Shown here piece after piece: positions 1 through 7,175 of a DNA stretch of 48,238 bases. Position numbers and translations under genes: made by a program. Location: contig JAITRE010000010.1 of NCBI GenBank assembly GCA_031288555.1, positions 1-48,238 on the forward strand. Reading direction: 5' to 3'. Each line of letters begins with the position of its first letter. Within the stretch, counting starts at the first letter, position 1. Origin of the DNA: Oscillospiraceae bacterium (GTDB taxonomy: Bacteria > Bacillota > Clostridia > Oscillospirales > Acutalibacteraceae). Below the pieces are notes generated by a model, which searched no databases, was not told the DNA's origin, and saw only the letters and a list, made by a program, of their open reading frames with translations.

Positions 1-711
1 GAAAAAATACTATTAACGAAACAATTATATGTATAATATCTAGTATAATTTAGATTATCGCTACTATTATATGTAGAAAATCAAGAAAAAATACGATTAA
101 CGCAACAATTAGATGTAGCAAATCAAGAAAAAATACGATTAACACGACAATTAGATGTAGCAAATCATAATCTAAGAGAAGTAAATCAACATCTAAGAGA
201 AGTAAATCAACGATTAGAACAAGCAAATCAAGAAAAAATACGATTAACGCAACAATTAGATGTAGCAAATCATAATCTAAGAGAAGTAAATCAACATCTA
301 AGAGAAGTAAACCAACGATTAGAACAAGCAAATCAAGAAAAAGTACGATTAACACGACAATTAGAACAAGCAAATCAAGAAATACGAAATCTCAAAATAA
401 CAAATTCAAAAATAGAAAAATTAGGAAGAGAAACGAATAATCTAAAAAATAATAACGATCGTTTGTTAAATAAAAACAATTATTTAAAATCGCAAGTACG
501 AGATCAAGCACGTCTGATAAACGACTTAGAAAACCAATTTAGAGGTAGCGATTCGGAGCTTGACGACTTAATTGTTTTATACAATAAACTAGTAAATGAA
601 TTCAATGATCTATTGAGGGATTGTCAAAATATTCATTTTGAAAGAACGGTTACAACGATTATAAAGATTCGTTACGAAAAAATTAAGGAAAGAAGAAGAA
701 TCCGTTTTTAA
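1..711 (+). pseudogene. Decayed coiled-coil repeat protein gene, 3' part
   Basis: Frame 1 reads as a charged heptad-rich coiled coil from base 49 to the stop at 709-711. Upstream the same frame still reads repeat-like residues (EKILLTKQLYV) but carries TAA stops at 34-36 and 46-48. Between 49 and 463 there is no ATG or GTG in frame; the first usable start is a TTG at 463 with no ribosome binding site. I therefore read this as the surviving 3' end of a longer gene broken by nonsense changes. A 105-bp (35-residue) unit recurs with starts at 121, 226 and, partly, 331; it holds EKIRLTQQLDV and NLREVNQHLREVNQRLEQ. The tail after residue motif SELDDLI is non-repetitive and ends RRRIRF, resembling in style the end of the coiled-coil protein at 22010-23890. 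Function unknown. Confidence 0.6.
121..353 (+). repeat. 105-bp direct repeats in coiled-coil gene
   Basis: The words starting aatcaagaaaaa occur at 121, 226 and 331, exactly 105 bp apart, with only a few substitutions between copies. A shorter 42-bp sub-unit (ANQEKIRLTQQLDV) is repeated just before, at about 79-120. The period is a multiple of three, so the repeats are coding units. The last 35 bases of this array also occur at 6568-6602. Confidence 0.85.
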
Positions 712-1448
712 TGGTTTGAAGCAATAATAATACGCTACGGAATTTAAAAACAGCCCTTTTTAAACATGTTTTCTGCGAAAATAAATATTTTCTACTTGTG
801 TTTTAATAGAATACAAAAATAAATCAAAGTTTCACAGAAAATTAAATAAAAAGGGCTTTTATGTATTAAAAATTAATATATTTACAGTTTTTAATTCCAA
901 TTTTCAATATTCTGTTTAATTTTTCAAAAAGCCCTATTGTTAATTTTACATATTTTATAAAATCTCCCCAATTCTTTATTTTTGGGTATTTGTTTTTTAA
1001 AATTAAATTTTTGTTATTTTATGTTTTAAAAATTTTTTAATTAAAGTAAAATGACAAGATTTAGTTTAATTTAGCTAAGTGGCAAAGTTTTTATTAAAAT
1101 TTTAAAAGTTTTATTAAACCTTTTGACTTAAAATTTTTAATGAGTGTTGATAGAAAATATTGTAAAAAGATATTTTCCAATTTTAGATACTTTATAAAGT
1201 AATAAATTGTATTATAAAAATGCTGTAGTTTTGAAATTTAATTAAATTATTTTTAAAATATGTTATATTAATAACATTATTTTATTTTTTAAGTTTAAGA
1301 TATGTGTTTTTAAAATAGATTTTATGCATAGTCTTTAAATGTATAATGGGTTTTAAAATGTTAACAATAATCTTACAAATATTAAATTTTAAACGCTTTA
1401 GCTGATGTAAATAATTGAATAAAGTTTTTAAAAAAGGAGATTAGTTAA
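712..1448. other. AT-rich intergenic region with nested hairpin
   Basis: No coding sequence is convincing here. The only clear structure is the nested inverted repeat at 752-857 described separately. The remaining 590 bases are A/T-rich without recognisable RNA genes. The ribosome binding site of the PPK2 gene (aaaggaga) lies at its right edge, around 1433-1440. Confidence 0.6.
752..857. other. Nested long hairpin (possible terminator or structured RNA)
   Basis: Three inverted repeats nest inside one another. The outer arms AGCCCTTTTTA (752-762) and TAAAAAGGGCT (847-857) match over 11 bp. The middle arms TTTTCTGCGAAA (769-780) and TTTCACAGAAAA (830-841) pair over 12 bp with one G-U. An inner pair, TTGTGTT and AATACAA, lies near 796-817. 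The element follows the decayed coiled-coil gene and ends in a short T run, so a terminator is the simplest reading, but it is much longer than usual. Confidence 0.5.
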
Positions 1449-2315
1449 ATGAAAACTAATTTTTGCCGTTTTGATGGAAGCAAGAAATTTAGTTATAAGA
1501 AGTTTAACACCGGTGGCGAGTCTGAAGAATATGACAGAAAAAAAATTGAAAAAGAGATGCAGAAAAATATTAATAAAATGAAAAATTATCAAGATCGTTT
1601 TTACGCGGATGGAAAAGAAGCTTTTTTAGTAATTTTTCAAGCTATGGATGCCGGAGGTAAAGATGGGGCTATAAAGCATGTTATGAGTGGAATAGATCCT
1701 CAGGGGGTTCGAGTTACGAGTTTTAAAAAACCTTCTGTGGAAGAGTTGTCTCACGATTATTTGTGGAGAATAGCTAAAGCTTTGCCGAAGCGAGGAGAAA
1801 TAGGGATACTTAATCGTTCTTACTATGAAGAAGTTTTAGTTTCTAAGGTTCATGAGCTTTATAAGTTTCAAAATTTGCCTCAAAGATGTCTTACCAGAGA
1901 TATAATAAAACAACGTTATGAACAAATTGCAGATTTTGAAAAGTATTTGTGGCAAAATGGTATTACCATAGTGAAATTTATGCTTTGTATCTCAAAAGAA
2001 GAACAAAAACGACGTTTTATTAAGAGAATAGAAGATTCTTCTAAAAATTGGAAACTTTCTGAGCAAGATATAAACGAAAGAAAATATTGGGAAGCTTATA
2101 TGGAAGCGTATCAAAAAGCAGTGAACAAAACTTCTACTAAATATGCTCCGTGGTATGTGGTACCTGCAGATAAAAAGTGGTATGCAAGGGGTTTTGTTCT
2201 TCAAGTAATTTTAAATATTTTCGAAAAAATTAATCCTAAGTATCCAAGATTTTCAAAAAATAAAAAAAGTAAACTTGATGATTATAAAAAAATTTTGCAA
2301 TCTGAAAAAAAGTAA
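1449..2315 (+). CDS. ppk2: PPK2-family polyphosphate kinase
   Basis: This 288-residue protein matches the PPK2 family, cytosolic enzymes that transfer phosphate between polyphosphate and nucleotides, in many members making nucleoside di- or triphosphates from polyphosphate. The Walker A-like segment QAMDAGGKDG is at residues 64-73, followed by GIDPQGVRVTSFKKP. The conserved NRSYYEEVLVSKVH segment (Walker B/lid region) is at about 122-135, and the C-terminal PWYVVPADKKWYAR signature is intact. Length is normal for a one-domain PPK2. The ATG start has AAAGGAGA nine bases upstream. It stands alone, with a DUF3048 gene 54 bp downstream on the same strand. The nucleotide specificity (AMP or ADP class) cannot be fixed from sequence reading alone. 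Confidence 0.92.
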   Translation: MKTNFCRFDGSKKFSYKKFNTGGESEEYDRKKIEKEMQKNINKMKNYQDRFYADGKEAFLVIFQAMDAGGKDGAIKHVMSGIDPQGVRVTSFKKPSVEELSHDYLWRIAKALPKRGEIGILNRSYYEEVLVSKVHELYKFQNLPQRCLTRDIIKQRYEQIADFEKYLWQNGITIVKFMLCISKEEQKRRFIKRIEDSSKNWKLSEQDINERKYWEAYMEAYQKAVNKTSTKYAPWYVVPADKKWYARGFVLQVILNIFEKINPKYPRFSKNKKSKLDDYKKILQSEKK

Positions 2316-2369
2316 CTTCATTTTTTGCATAAATTTATGAATTGTTAATTTTTAAAAGGAGACGGGATT

Positions 2370-3434
2370 GTGTATAGAAAAATTGGAAAAATTGTTACTG
2401 GTTGTTTATTATCTGCATTTTTTTTGTGTACTATATATATAGCGGCGTTAAAATTTTTTTCAAATGAAGATGAAAACAAAGTTATTCCTTCTTCTGAAAA
2501 TCCTTTCAAAAATCAAAAAATTGAAAAAATTTTGAATCCTTTAACTGGTCTTGAACTTGTGTCTAAAAAAAAGGATATTCGACCAATAGCTATTATGATT
2601 AACAATATAAACAAAGCACAACCGACTCTTGGCACTTCGATGGCTGATATTATTTACGAAATTCCTGTTGAGGGTGGAATAACTAGATTAATGGCGATTT
2701 ATCAGGATCCTCAAAAGGAAAAAGTAATAGGAAGCATTAGAAGCGCAAGACCTTATTATATTGACATTGCCAAAGGTCACGATGCAATTTATGTGCATAT
2801 TGGTGGCAGCTCAGATGCGGATAGAATTTTGAAATCTGACACTATAGACCACTTCAATCTTGGTAGTTTTAGCAATATGATGTGGAGAGATCAGAATCGT
2901 CGTGCTAATTTAGGCTTTGAACATAGCGCAGTAACGTCTGGACAAAAACTTGTTGACGGGATTATAAGAAATGGCACGCGTTTTCAAATTGATAAAAATA
3001 AAGTTTCTTTTCAAGCTTTTGATAATAATTCTCAAGTTTTGAATGGCAAAGATACAAAAGAATTAGCTGTTAAGTTTTCAGGTTACAAAAATACTTCTTT
3101 TAATTACAATGAAGAAAAAGGCAACTATTTAGTTTCACAGTTTAATGAAAAACAAATGGATGGTCAATATAATTGTCAAGTAGAAAGAAAAAATGTTGTA
3201 GTTTTAAAAACAAAAATTCACGATATAAATGGAAGTGGGCTTAAAGATGTGGAACTTAAAAAAGGTCAAGGTATATACATGGGTGGCGGAAAATCAATAG
3301 ATATAAATTGGAAAAAGTCTAAAGAAGGAGCTTCTTTTGAATATTCAACAAAAGAAGGACAAGATCTTTTGATGATTCCTGGTAATATATATGTTTGTGT
3401 AGCTTCTGAATCTTCTGAAATTTCTATGAAATAG
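2370..3434 (+). CDS. DUF3048 domain membrane-anchored protein (YerB-like)
   Basis: The 354-residue product has a short basic N-terminus and one hydrophobic segment (about residues 8-28), then an extracellular region. Residues 55-175 carry DUF3048 features: NPLTGLE, RPIAIMINN, QPTLGTSMADIIYE, EGGITRLMAIY and IGSIRSARPYYID. The family is widespread in Firmicutes (for example YerB of Bacillus) and its biochemical role is not established. VTGC near residue 12 looks like a lipobox, but the hydrophobic stretch follows the cysteine, so a transmembrane anchor is more likely than a lipoprotein. The start is GTG at 2370 with AAAAGGAG eight bases upstream. It follows the PPK2 gene closely and may be cotranscribed with it. 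Confidence 0.88.
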   Translation: MYRKIGKIVTGCLLSAFFLCTIYIAALKFFSNEDENKVIPSSENPFKNQKIEKILNPLTGLELVSKKKDIRPIAIMINNINKAQPTLGTSMADIIYEIPVEGGITRLMAIYQDPQKEKVIGSIRSARPYYIDIAKGHDAIYVHIGGSSDADRILKSDTIDHFNLGSFSNMMWRDQNRRANLGFEHSAVTSGQKLVDGIIRNGTRFQIDKNKVSFQAFDNNSQVLNGKDTKELAVKFSGYKNTSFNYNEEKGNYLVSQFNEKQMDGQYNCQVERKNVVVLKTKIHDINGSGLKDVELKKGQGIYMGGGKSIDINWKKSKEGASFEYSTKEGQDLLMIPGNIYVCVASESSEISMK

Positions 3435-3447
3435 CTAGATAAAAAGA

Positions 3448-4212
3448 TTATTTGTAAAAAATTTTATTTAGGTAAAGGCCGCATCCACTAGAAGTTGGGC
3501 CGGCTGCACTTCTGTTTTTTAAATTTAATATGTTTTCAATTTCGCAGGGTTTTATAAGGCCTTGGTTAACTTTTAAAAGTGTGCCTACTATTATTCTTAC
3601 CATATTGTAAAGAAAGCCGTCCGCTTCTATAATTACTTCGATCATAGAATTATCAGTTTTTTTTATGTTTAAATTTTTAACAGTGCGTATAAAATCGCCT
3701 TTTTTTCGTGAATCTAAAGTGCAGAAAGATGTAAAATCATGAGTTCCAACAAAAAAAGAAGCTGCTTCTTTAAGTTTTTTAATATTTATAGGGCGCCAAT
3801 GGTGAAGAACATATCCATTTAAAAATGGATTTCTTATTTTAGAATTTAAAATTTTGTATACATATTCTTTGCTCTTGCAAGAATATCTTGCGTGAAAGTT
3901 AAGAGGAACTTCGCAGCAATCGTACACGCAAATATCCTTGGGCAGAAATTTATTTAAAGCCATCGTAAAATTTTTACATAAGATATGGTGCTTAATTTTC
4001 ATGCTAACATAAAACATATTTGCGTGAACTCCTGTGTCCGTACGACTGCAAGCTTTAATGTCAATGTTTTTGTAAAGTATTTTTTCAAGACAATTTTGAA
4101 AAACTTCTTGAACGCTCAAAGCATTTTTTTGAATTTGCCACCCATGATAGTTAGTACCATCAAAGCGTAGTTTTAAAAGTAAGTTTCTTGTTATCAATTT
4201 TTTATTTAACAC
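3448..4212 (-). CDS. truA: tRNA pseudouridine synthase A
   Basis: TruA converts uridines 38-40 in the anticodon stem-loop of many tRNAs to pseudouridine. The 254-residue protein shows the family signature FDGTNYHGWQ near residue 17 and the catalytic loop CSRTDTGVHA with the nucleophile Asp59. Later blocks are HHWRPINI, GTHDFTSFC and DGFLYNMVRIIVGTLL. Length is normal. The longest frame starts at a GTG that overlaps its own weak Shine-Dalgarno, AAAAGGTG. A start at the in-frame TTG (coding LITRN) would better match the usual TruA N-terminus, so the exact start is uncertain. It is convergent with the DUF3048 gene, 13 bp away. Confidence 0.95.
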   Translation of the reverse strand: MLNKKLITRNLLLKLRFDGTNYHGWQIQKNALSVQEVFQNCLEKILYKNIDIKACSRTDTGVHANMFYVSMKIKHHILCKNFTMALNKFLPKDICVYDCCEVPLNFHARYSCKSKEYVYKILNSKIRNPFLNGYVLHHWRPINIKKLKEAASFFVGTHDFTSFCTLDSRKKGDFIRTVKNLNIKKTDNSMIEVIIEADGFLYNMVRIIVGTLLKVNQGLIKPCEIENILNLKNRSAAGPTSSGCGLYLNKIFYK

Positions 4213-4843
4213 CTTTTTATAAATAATTTTTTATTTCGTCTCTTAAGCATAGAATCAAAATTAAAAATAGAAGAATAAAATATTTTTTGAAGTTTTTGCT
4301 ATTTAAATATTCTTTTTAGACAAAATAAATTCCTGCTAAAATTTTAACCACACTTTTATTGTAACAGATTTTTGCAAAAAAGATCTGTTGTTAGATATTT
4401 TATATTCTGCGGTTTTTAAATTATTGTGAATATTTCTATAGCACTTAACACTTTATTTATTGTTGCAGTAGTTTTTAAAATTAAAAACTATAAGGCTCTA
4501 TATTTTTTCTTCATAAATTGCTATTAATAGATTTTTACAACATTAAAAATTTTATTTTCATCAAAAGCTTTGCAAAAATTTTAAAATTCTGGTACACTAA
4601 ATACTGTATTTTCTATTTTTATAAAAAATTCTAATTAAATTTGCCAGAATAAGGATTTGGTTTGTAAGGTGTTGATATCTTATAAGAAAAGTTTTTACTG
4701 CAGATCTTAGTATGATTTTTTTATTTAAAATAGAAAAAACACAAGCATAATTTTAGTGTTTTAAATTAGAAGAATGGAGGTATTGTAGTTTAAAGTTTGA
4801 TTTCCTGTAAAGTTTAATAAAATTGTTAAAAGGAGTTTGTTTT
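4213..4843. other. Intergenic region upstream of first BspA-like gene
   Basis: This 630-bp AT-rich stretch separates truA and the first leucine-rich-repeat gene, which are divergent. It holds one promoter-like sequence (4570-4598) and, at 4776-4782, a strong Shine-Dalgarno-like GGAGGT that is followed only by a start-stop pair. No RNA gene or coding sequence is recognisable. Confidence 0.5.
4570..4598 (+). promoter_or_regulatory. Candidate sigma-A promoter for BspA-like gene
   Basis: TTGCAA (4570-4575) and TACACT (4593-4598) are separated by exactly 17 bases. The same -10 hexamer, TACACT, occurs in the rpsO promoter of this window. It would give a leader of about 240 nt before the ATG at 4844. 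Confidence 0.4.
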
Positions 4844-5932
4844 ATGAAGTGTAGAAAAATAGGACTTAAAAAGACATTTTCTTTAATTTTAAGTTTATGT
4901 TTATTTTTAGTAAATATAGTATATTTTAATGGAATTAATGAGAGTTGTTACGCAGCCGGTAATGAATCAAATTCTAGTGTTTCTGAACAAGCAGATTCGT
5001 TGTTAGATGAAGTGCAAGGAGAAAATCTTTTTACTGATGAGTTTTGGAATAGTTTTGGTAAAAATATAAGCTTTGTTAATGAAAAAAGTAATTTTTCAAG
5101 TTCTGTAGATTGCGGGAGTTTTAAAATTTCAAAAATGCCAAACGACACTATTGCTATTAATAGATTAACAACAGGTGAACATCAAAAAGTAGTTGTTGTT
5201 CCTAAAGCCTTTATTTTAAATAAGGATGGTAAATTTAGTTTTCCAAAAGGTGAAATTACTTTTAATGGAAATTTTCTTGTTTCTTCTGAAAAAGAAGATG
5301 GAAAAATTTGCCCTGTGACCGATATACTTGACTACGCTTTTGCTAATTGTATTGGTGTAAATGAAATTGTTTTACCAGAATTTATTAAAGCTATAGGGAA
5401 GAGCTCTTTTTCATCTTGTGTTTTGTTAAAAAAGATTAATTTGCCAAATTATATTAAATGTATAGAAGAATCTGCTTTTGAATTTTGTTTTAAATTGAAA
5501 GAAGTTGTTTTGCCAAAATCACTTGAAAATATAGGGCCACGTGCTTTTTCTGGATGCAAGTCTTTAGAAAAAGTTTTTACATCTCCGAGTTTTCTTAAAA
5601 AAATAGGTAAAAAAGCTTTTAATAATTGTGTAAGTTTAAAAAGTTTTTTTATGCCGTACAAAGTAGTTTGTATAGAAGATTATGCTTTTTTTGGATGCAT
5701 AAGTTTAGTAGAAATTTCCTGGCCAGGCTCTATTAAGTTTGTGGGTGTAGGAGCTTTTTTAAGATGTTTAAGACTTTCGTTCATTTATTATGCAGAACGA
5801 CCGACTTATCAATTTTTACGTGAAATTTTGAAAAAAAATATTTTTAGTAATTATGAAAATAAAATAATAGTTTGCCGTTATGATCCTGTTGATTTGGAAC
5901 TATACGAAAAAGGCATTTTGCATTTTAAATAA
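4844..5932 (+). CDS. BspA-type leucine-rich-repeat secreted protein
   Basis: The 362-residue product starts with a signal peptide (basic KCRKIGLKK, hydrophobic core around residues 12-28, cut probably after CYAAG). A linker and a small N-terminal cap (KFSFPKGEITFNG ... KICPV) lead into about six LRR_5/BspA-type repeats of the form LPxxIxxIxxxAFxxC. BspA-type proteins are surface adhesins or host-binding proteins in oral, gut and protist-associated organisms; the ligand here is unknown. A start seven codons upstream is possible, but the ATG at 4844 has AAAAGGAG eight bases before it, so I chose it. The signal peptide and cap are homologous to those of the gene at 7176. There is no sorting signal or membrane anchor. 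Confidence 0.88.
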   Translation: MKCRKIGLKKTFSLILSLCLFLVNIVYFNGINESCYAAGNESNSSVSEQADSLLDEVQGENLFTDEFWNSFGKNISFVNEKSNFSSSVDCGSFKISKMPNDTIAINRLTTGEHQKVVVVPKAFILNKDGKFSFPKGEITFNGNFLVSSEKEDGKICPVTDILDYAFANCIGVNEIVLPEFIKAIGKSSFSSCVLLKKINLPNYIKCIEESAFEFCFKLKEVVLPKSLENIGPRAFSGCKSLEKVFTSPSFLKKIGKKAFNNCVSLKSFFMPYKVVCIEDYAFFGCISLVEISWPGSIKFVGVGAFLRCLRLSFIYYAERPTYQFLREILKKNIFSNYENKIIVCRYDPVDLELYEKGILHFK

Positions 5933-6153
5933 AATGTTAAAATTTTAAAGAAATGCTTTTAAAAGTTGTTTTTTATTAAAATTAAATATATAAAAATATA
6001 AATTGTTTTTAAGCATTGTACTGTTTTAAAAGTGCAAATTTAGATTTGTAATTTAAAACTAATAAAAACATATTTAATTTATCTGTTTATTTTAATTATT
6101 TCAAAGATTTAAAGTGAAAAAACAGTTTTTATTTTTAAAAAGGAGAAGTTTTT
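5933..6153 (+). repeat. Direct repeat, copy 1 (duplicated intergenic leader)
   Basis: This 221-bp leader, from the aatg after the stop of the preceding gene to the start codon at 6154, is nearly identical to 6944-7175. Differences are one 11-bp insertion in the second copy and a few substitutions. It carries the AAAAAGGAG ribosome binding site for the downstream gene and is one arm of a tandem duplication. Confidence 0.9.
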
Positions 6154-6947
6154 ATGATATGCAAAAGGACATTTAAAGTATTTGCAAAAATAGGGTTTAA
6201 AAAAATTTTTTCTTTAATTTTAAGCTTGTGTTTATTTTTAGTGAATACAGTTTTTAGTCGAAGCAATGGGAATTGTTACGCTATTTTTGAGAAGGAAATT
6301 GCTCAGGAAACTAACAATTCAGAAAGAATACGTATATGGCAACCTGTTGCACTAGCTGCTAGACTGCCGCTGGTGCATCATATAGATGGTGTAGTAGTTG
6401 CACCAGCAGCAAATCATAGAGGAATAATAGTTGCACCAGCAGCAGCAAATCCAGCAATAATAGTTGCACCAGCAGCAGCAAATCCAGCAAATCATAGAGG
6501 AATAATAGTTGCAGCAAATCCAGCAATAATAGTTGCACCAGCAGCAGCAAATCCAGCAAATAATCAATTAGAACAAGCAAATCAAGAAAAAGTACGATTA
6601 ACGCAACAATTAGCAGATGATGCAGAATGATGATGTACCAGCAGCAGCAAATCATAGAGCAGCAAATGATGATGTACCAGTTGCAGCAAATCCAGTAAAT
6701 CATAAATAAATAGTTGCAGCAGAAGATAGAGAACAGATAGATAGTGATGATGAAGAAATTGAGCAGCAGTTGCAGTAAGTTGTGTAGTTGCACCAGCAGC
6801 AAATCATAGAGAAATAGTTGTAGCAAGTCATAGACAAGCAGCAGCAAATGGATGAGATGTACTGTAGAAGTACTAAATGATGGAAAAATCGCGAGCAGTT
6901 TGCTAGTGAATCAGGCAATGCAAGTGATGAAGAGTTAGGTTATAATG
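6154..6947 (+). pseudogene. Truncated, decaying copy of BspA-like gene
   Basis: The open part (6154-6630, 158 codons) begins with the same signal peptide and NSERIRI segment as the protein at 7176. It then runs into a low-complexity stretch of AAANPAIIVAP and ANHRGIIVA units, a single coiled-coil unit (LEQANQEKVRLTQQL) and a TGA. Beyond that stop, the same kind of repeat continues in shifting frames with several stops. The last 50 bases (6895-6947) align with 7497-7551 inside the intact gene. The leucine-rich-repeat part is absent. It keeps a good ribosome binding site, so a short secreted peptide could still be made, but the copy looks non-functional. Confidence 0.75.
6397..6560 (+). repeat. 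Low-complexity gttgcaccagcagcaaat repeats
   Basis: Short units built from gttgcaccagcagcaaat, with or without catagaggaataata or ccagcaataata, are repeated several times. They encode IIVAPAAANPA and ANHRG motifs. Related degenerate units continue to about 6845 out of frame. There are no spacers of constant size and no dyad, so this is coding-type microsatellite expansion. Confidence 0.75.
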
Positions 6948-7175
6948 TTAAAATTTTAAAGAAATGCTTTTAAAAGTTGTTTTTTATTAAATTTTTATTA
7001 AAATTAAATATATAAAAATATAAATTGTTTTTAAGCATTGTACTGTTTTAAAAGTGCAAATTTAGATTTGTAATTTAAAACTAATAAAAACATATTTAAT
7101 TTATCTGTTGATTTTAATTATTTCAAAGATTTAAAATAAAAAACAGCTTTTATTTTTAAAAAGGAGAAGTTTTCT
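6944..7175 (+). repeat. Direct repeat, copy 2 (duplicated intergenic leader)
   Basis: This is the second copy of the leader at 5933-6153, with an 11-bp internal duplication (tttttattaaa). Its left edge joins directly to the truncated gene copy at the shared aatg, which marks the duplication breakpoint. It supplies the ribosome binding site AAAAAGGAG for the gene at 7176. Confidence 0.9.

Noticed and set aside
121..353. Regular 105-bp repeats as a possible CRISPR array
   Set aside because: The period is a multiple of three, there are no unique spacers between short palindromic repeats, and the units encode a continuous coiled coil. No cas genes are near.
2370..2420. Lipoprotein lipobox VTGC in the DUF3048 protein
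   Set aside because: The hydrophobic stretch lies after the cysteine rather than before it, so a transmembrane anchor fits better.
6359..6847. Minus-strand open frames of leucine/tyrosine/cysteine-rich composition over the repeat region
   Set aside because: They are antisense images of the gcagcaaat-type repeats, have no ribosome binding site and low-complexity products. The same applies to the minus-strand frame at 50-373.
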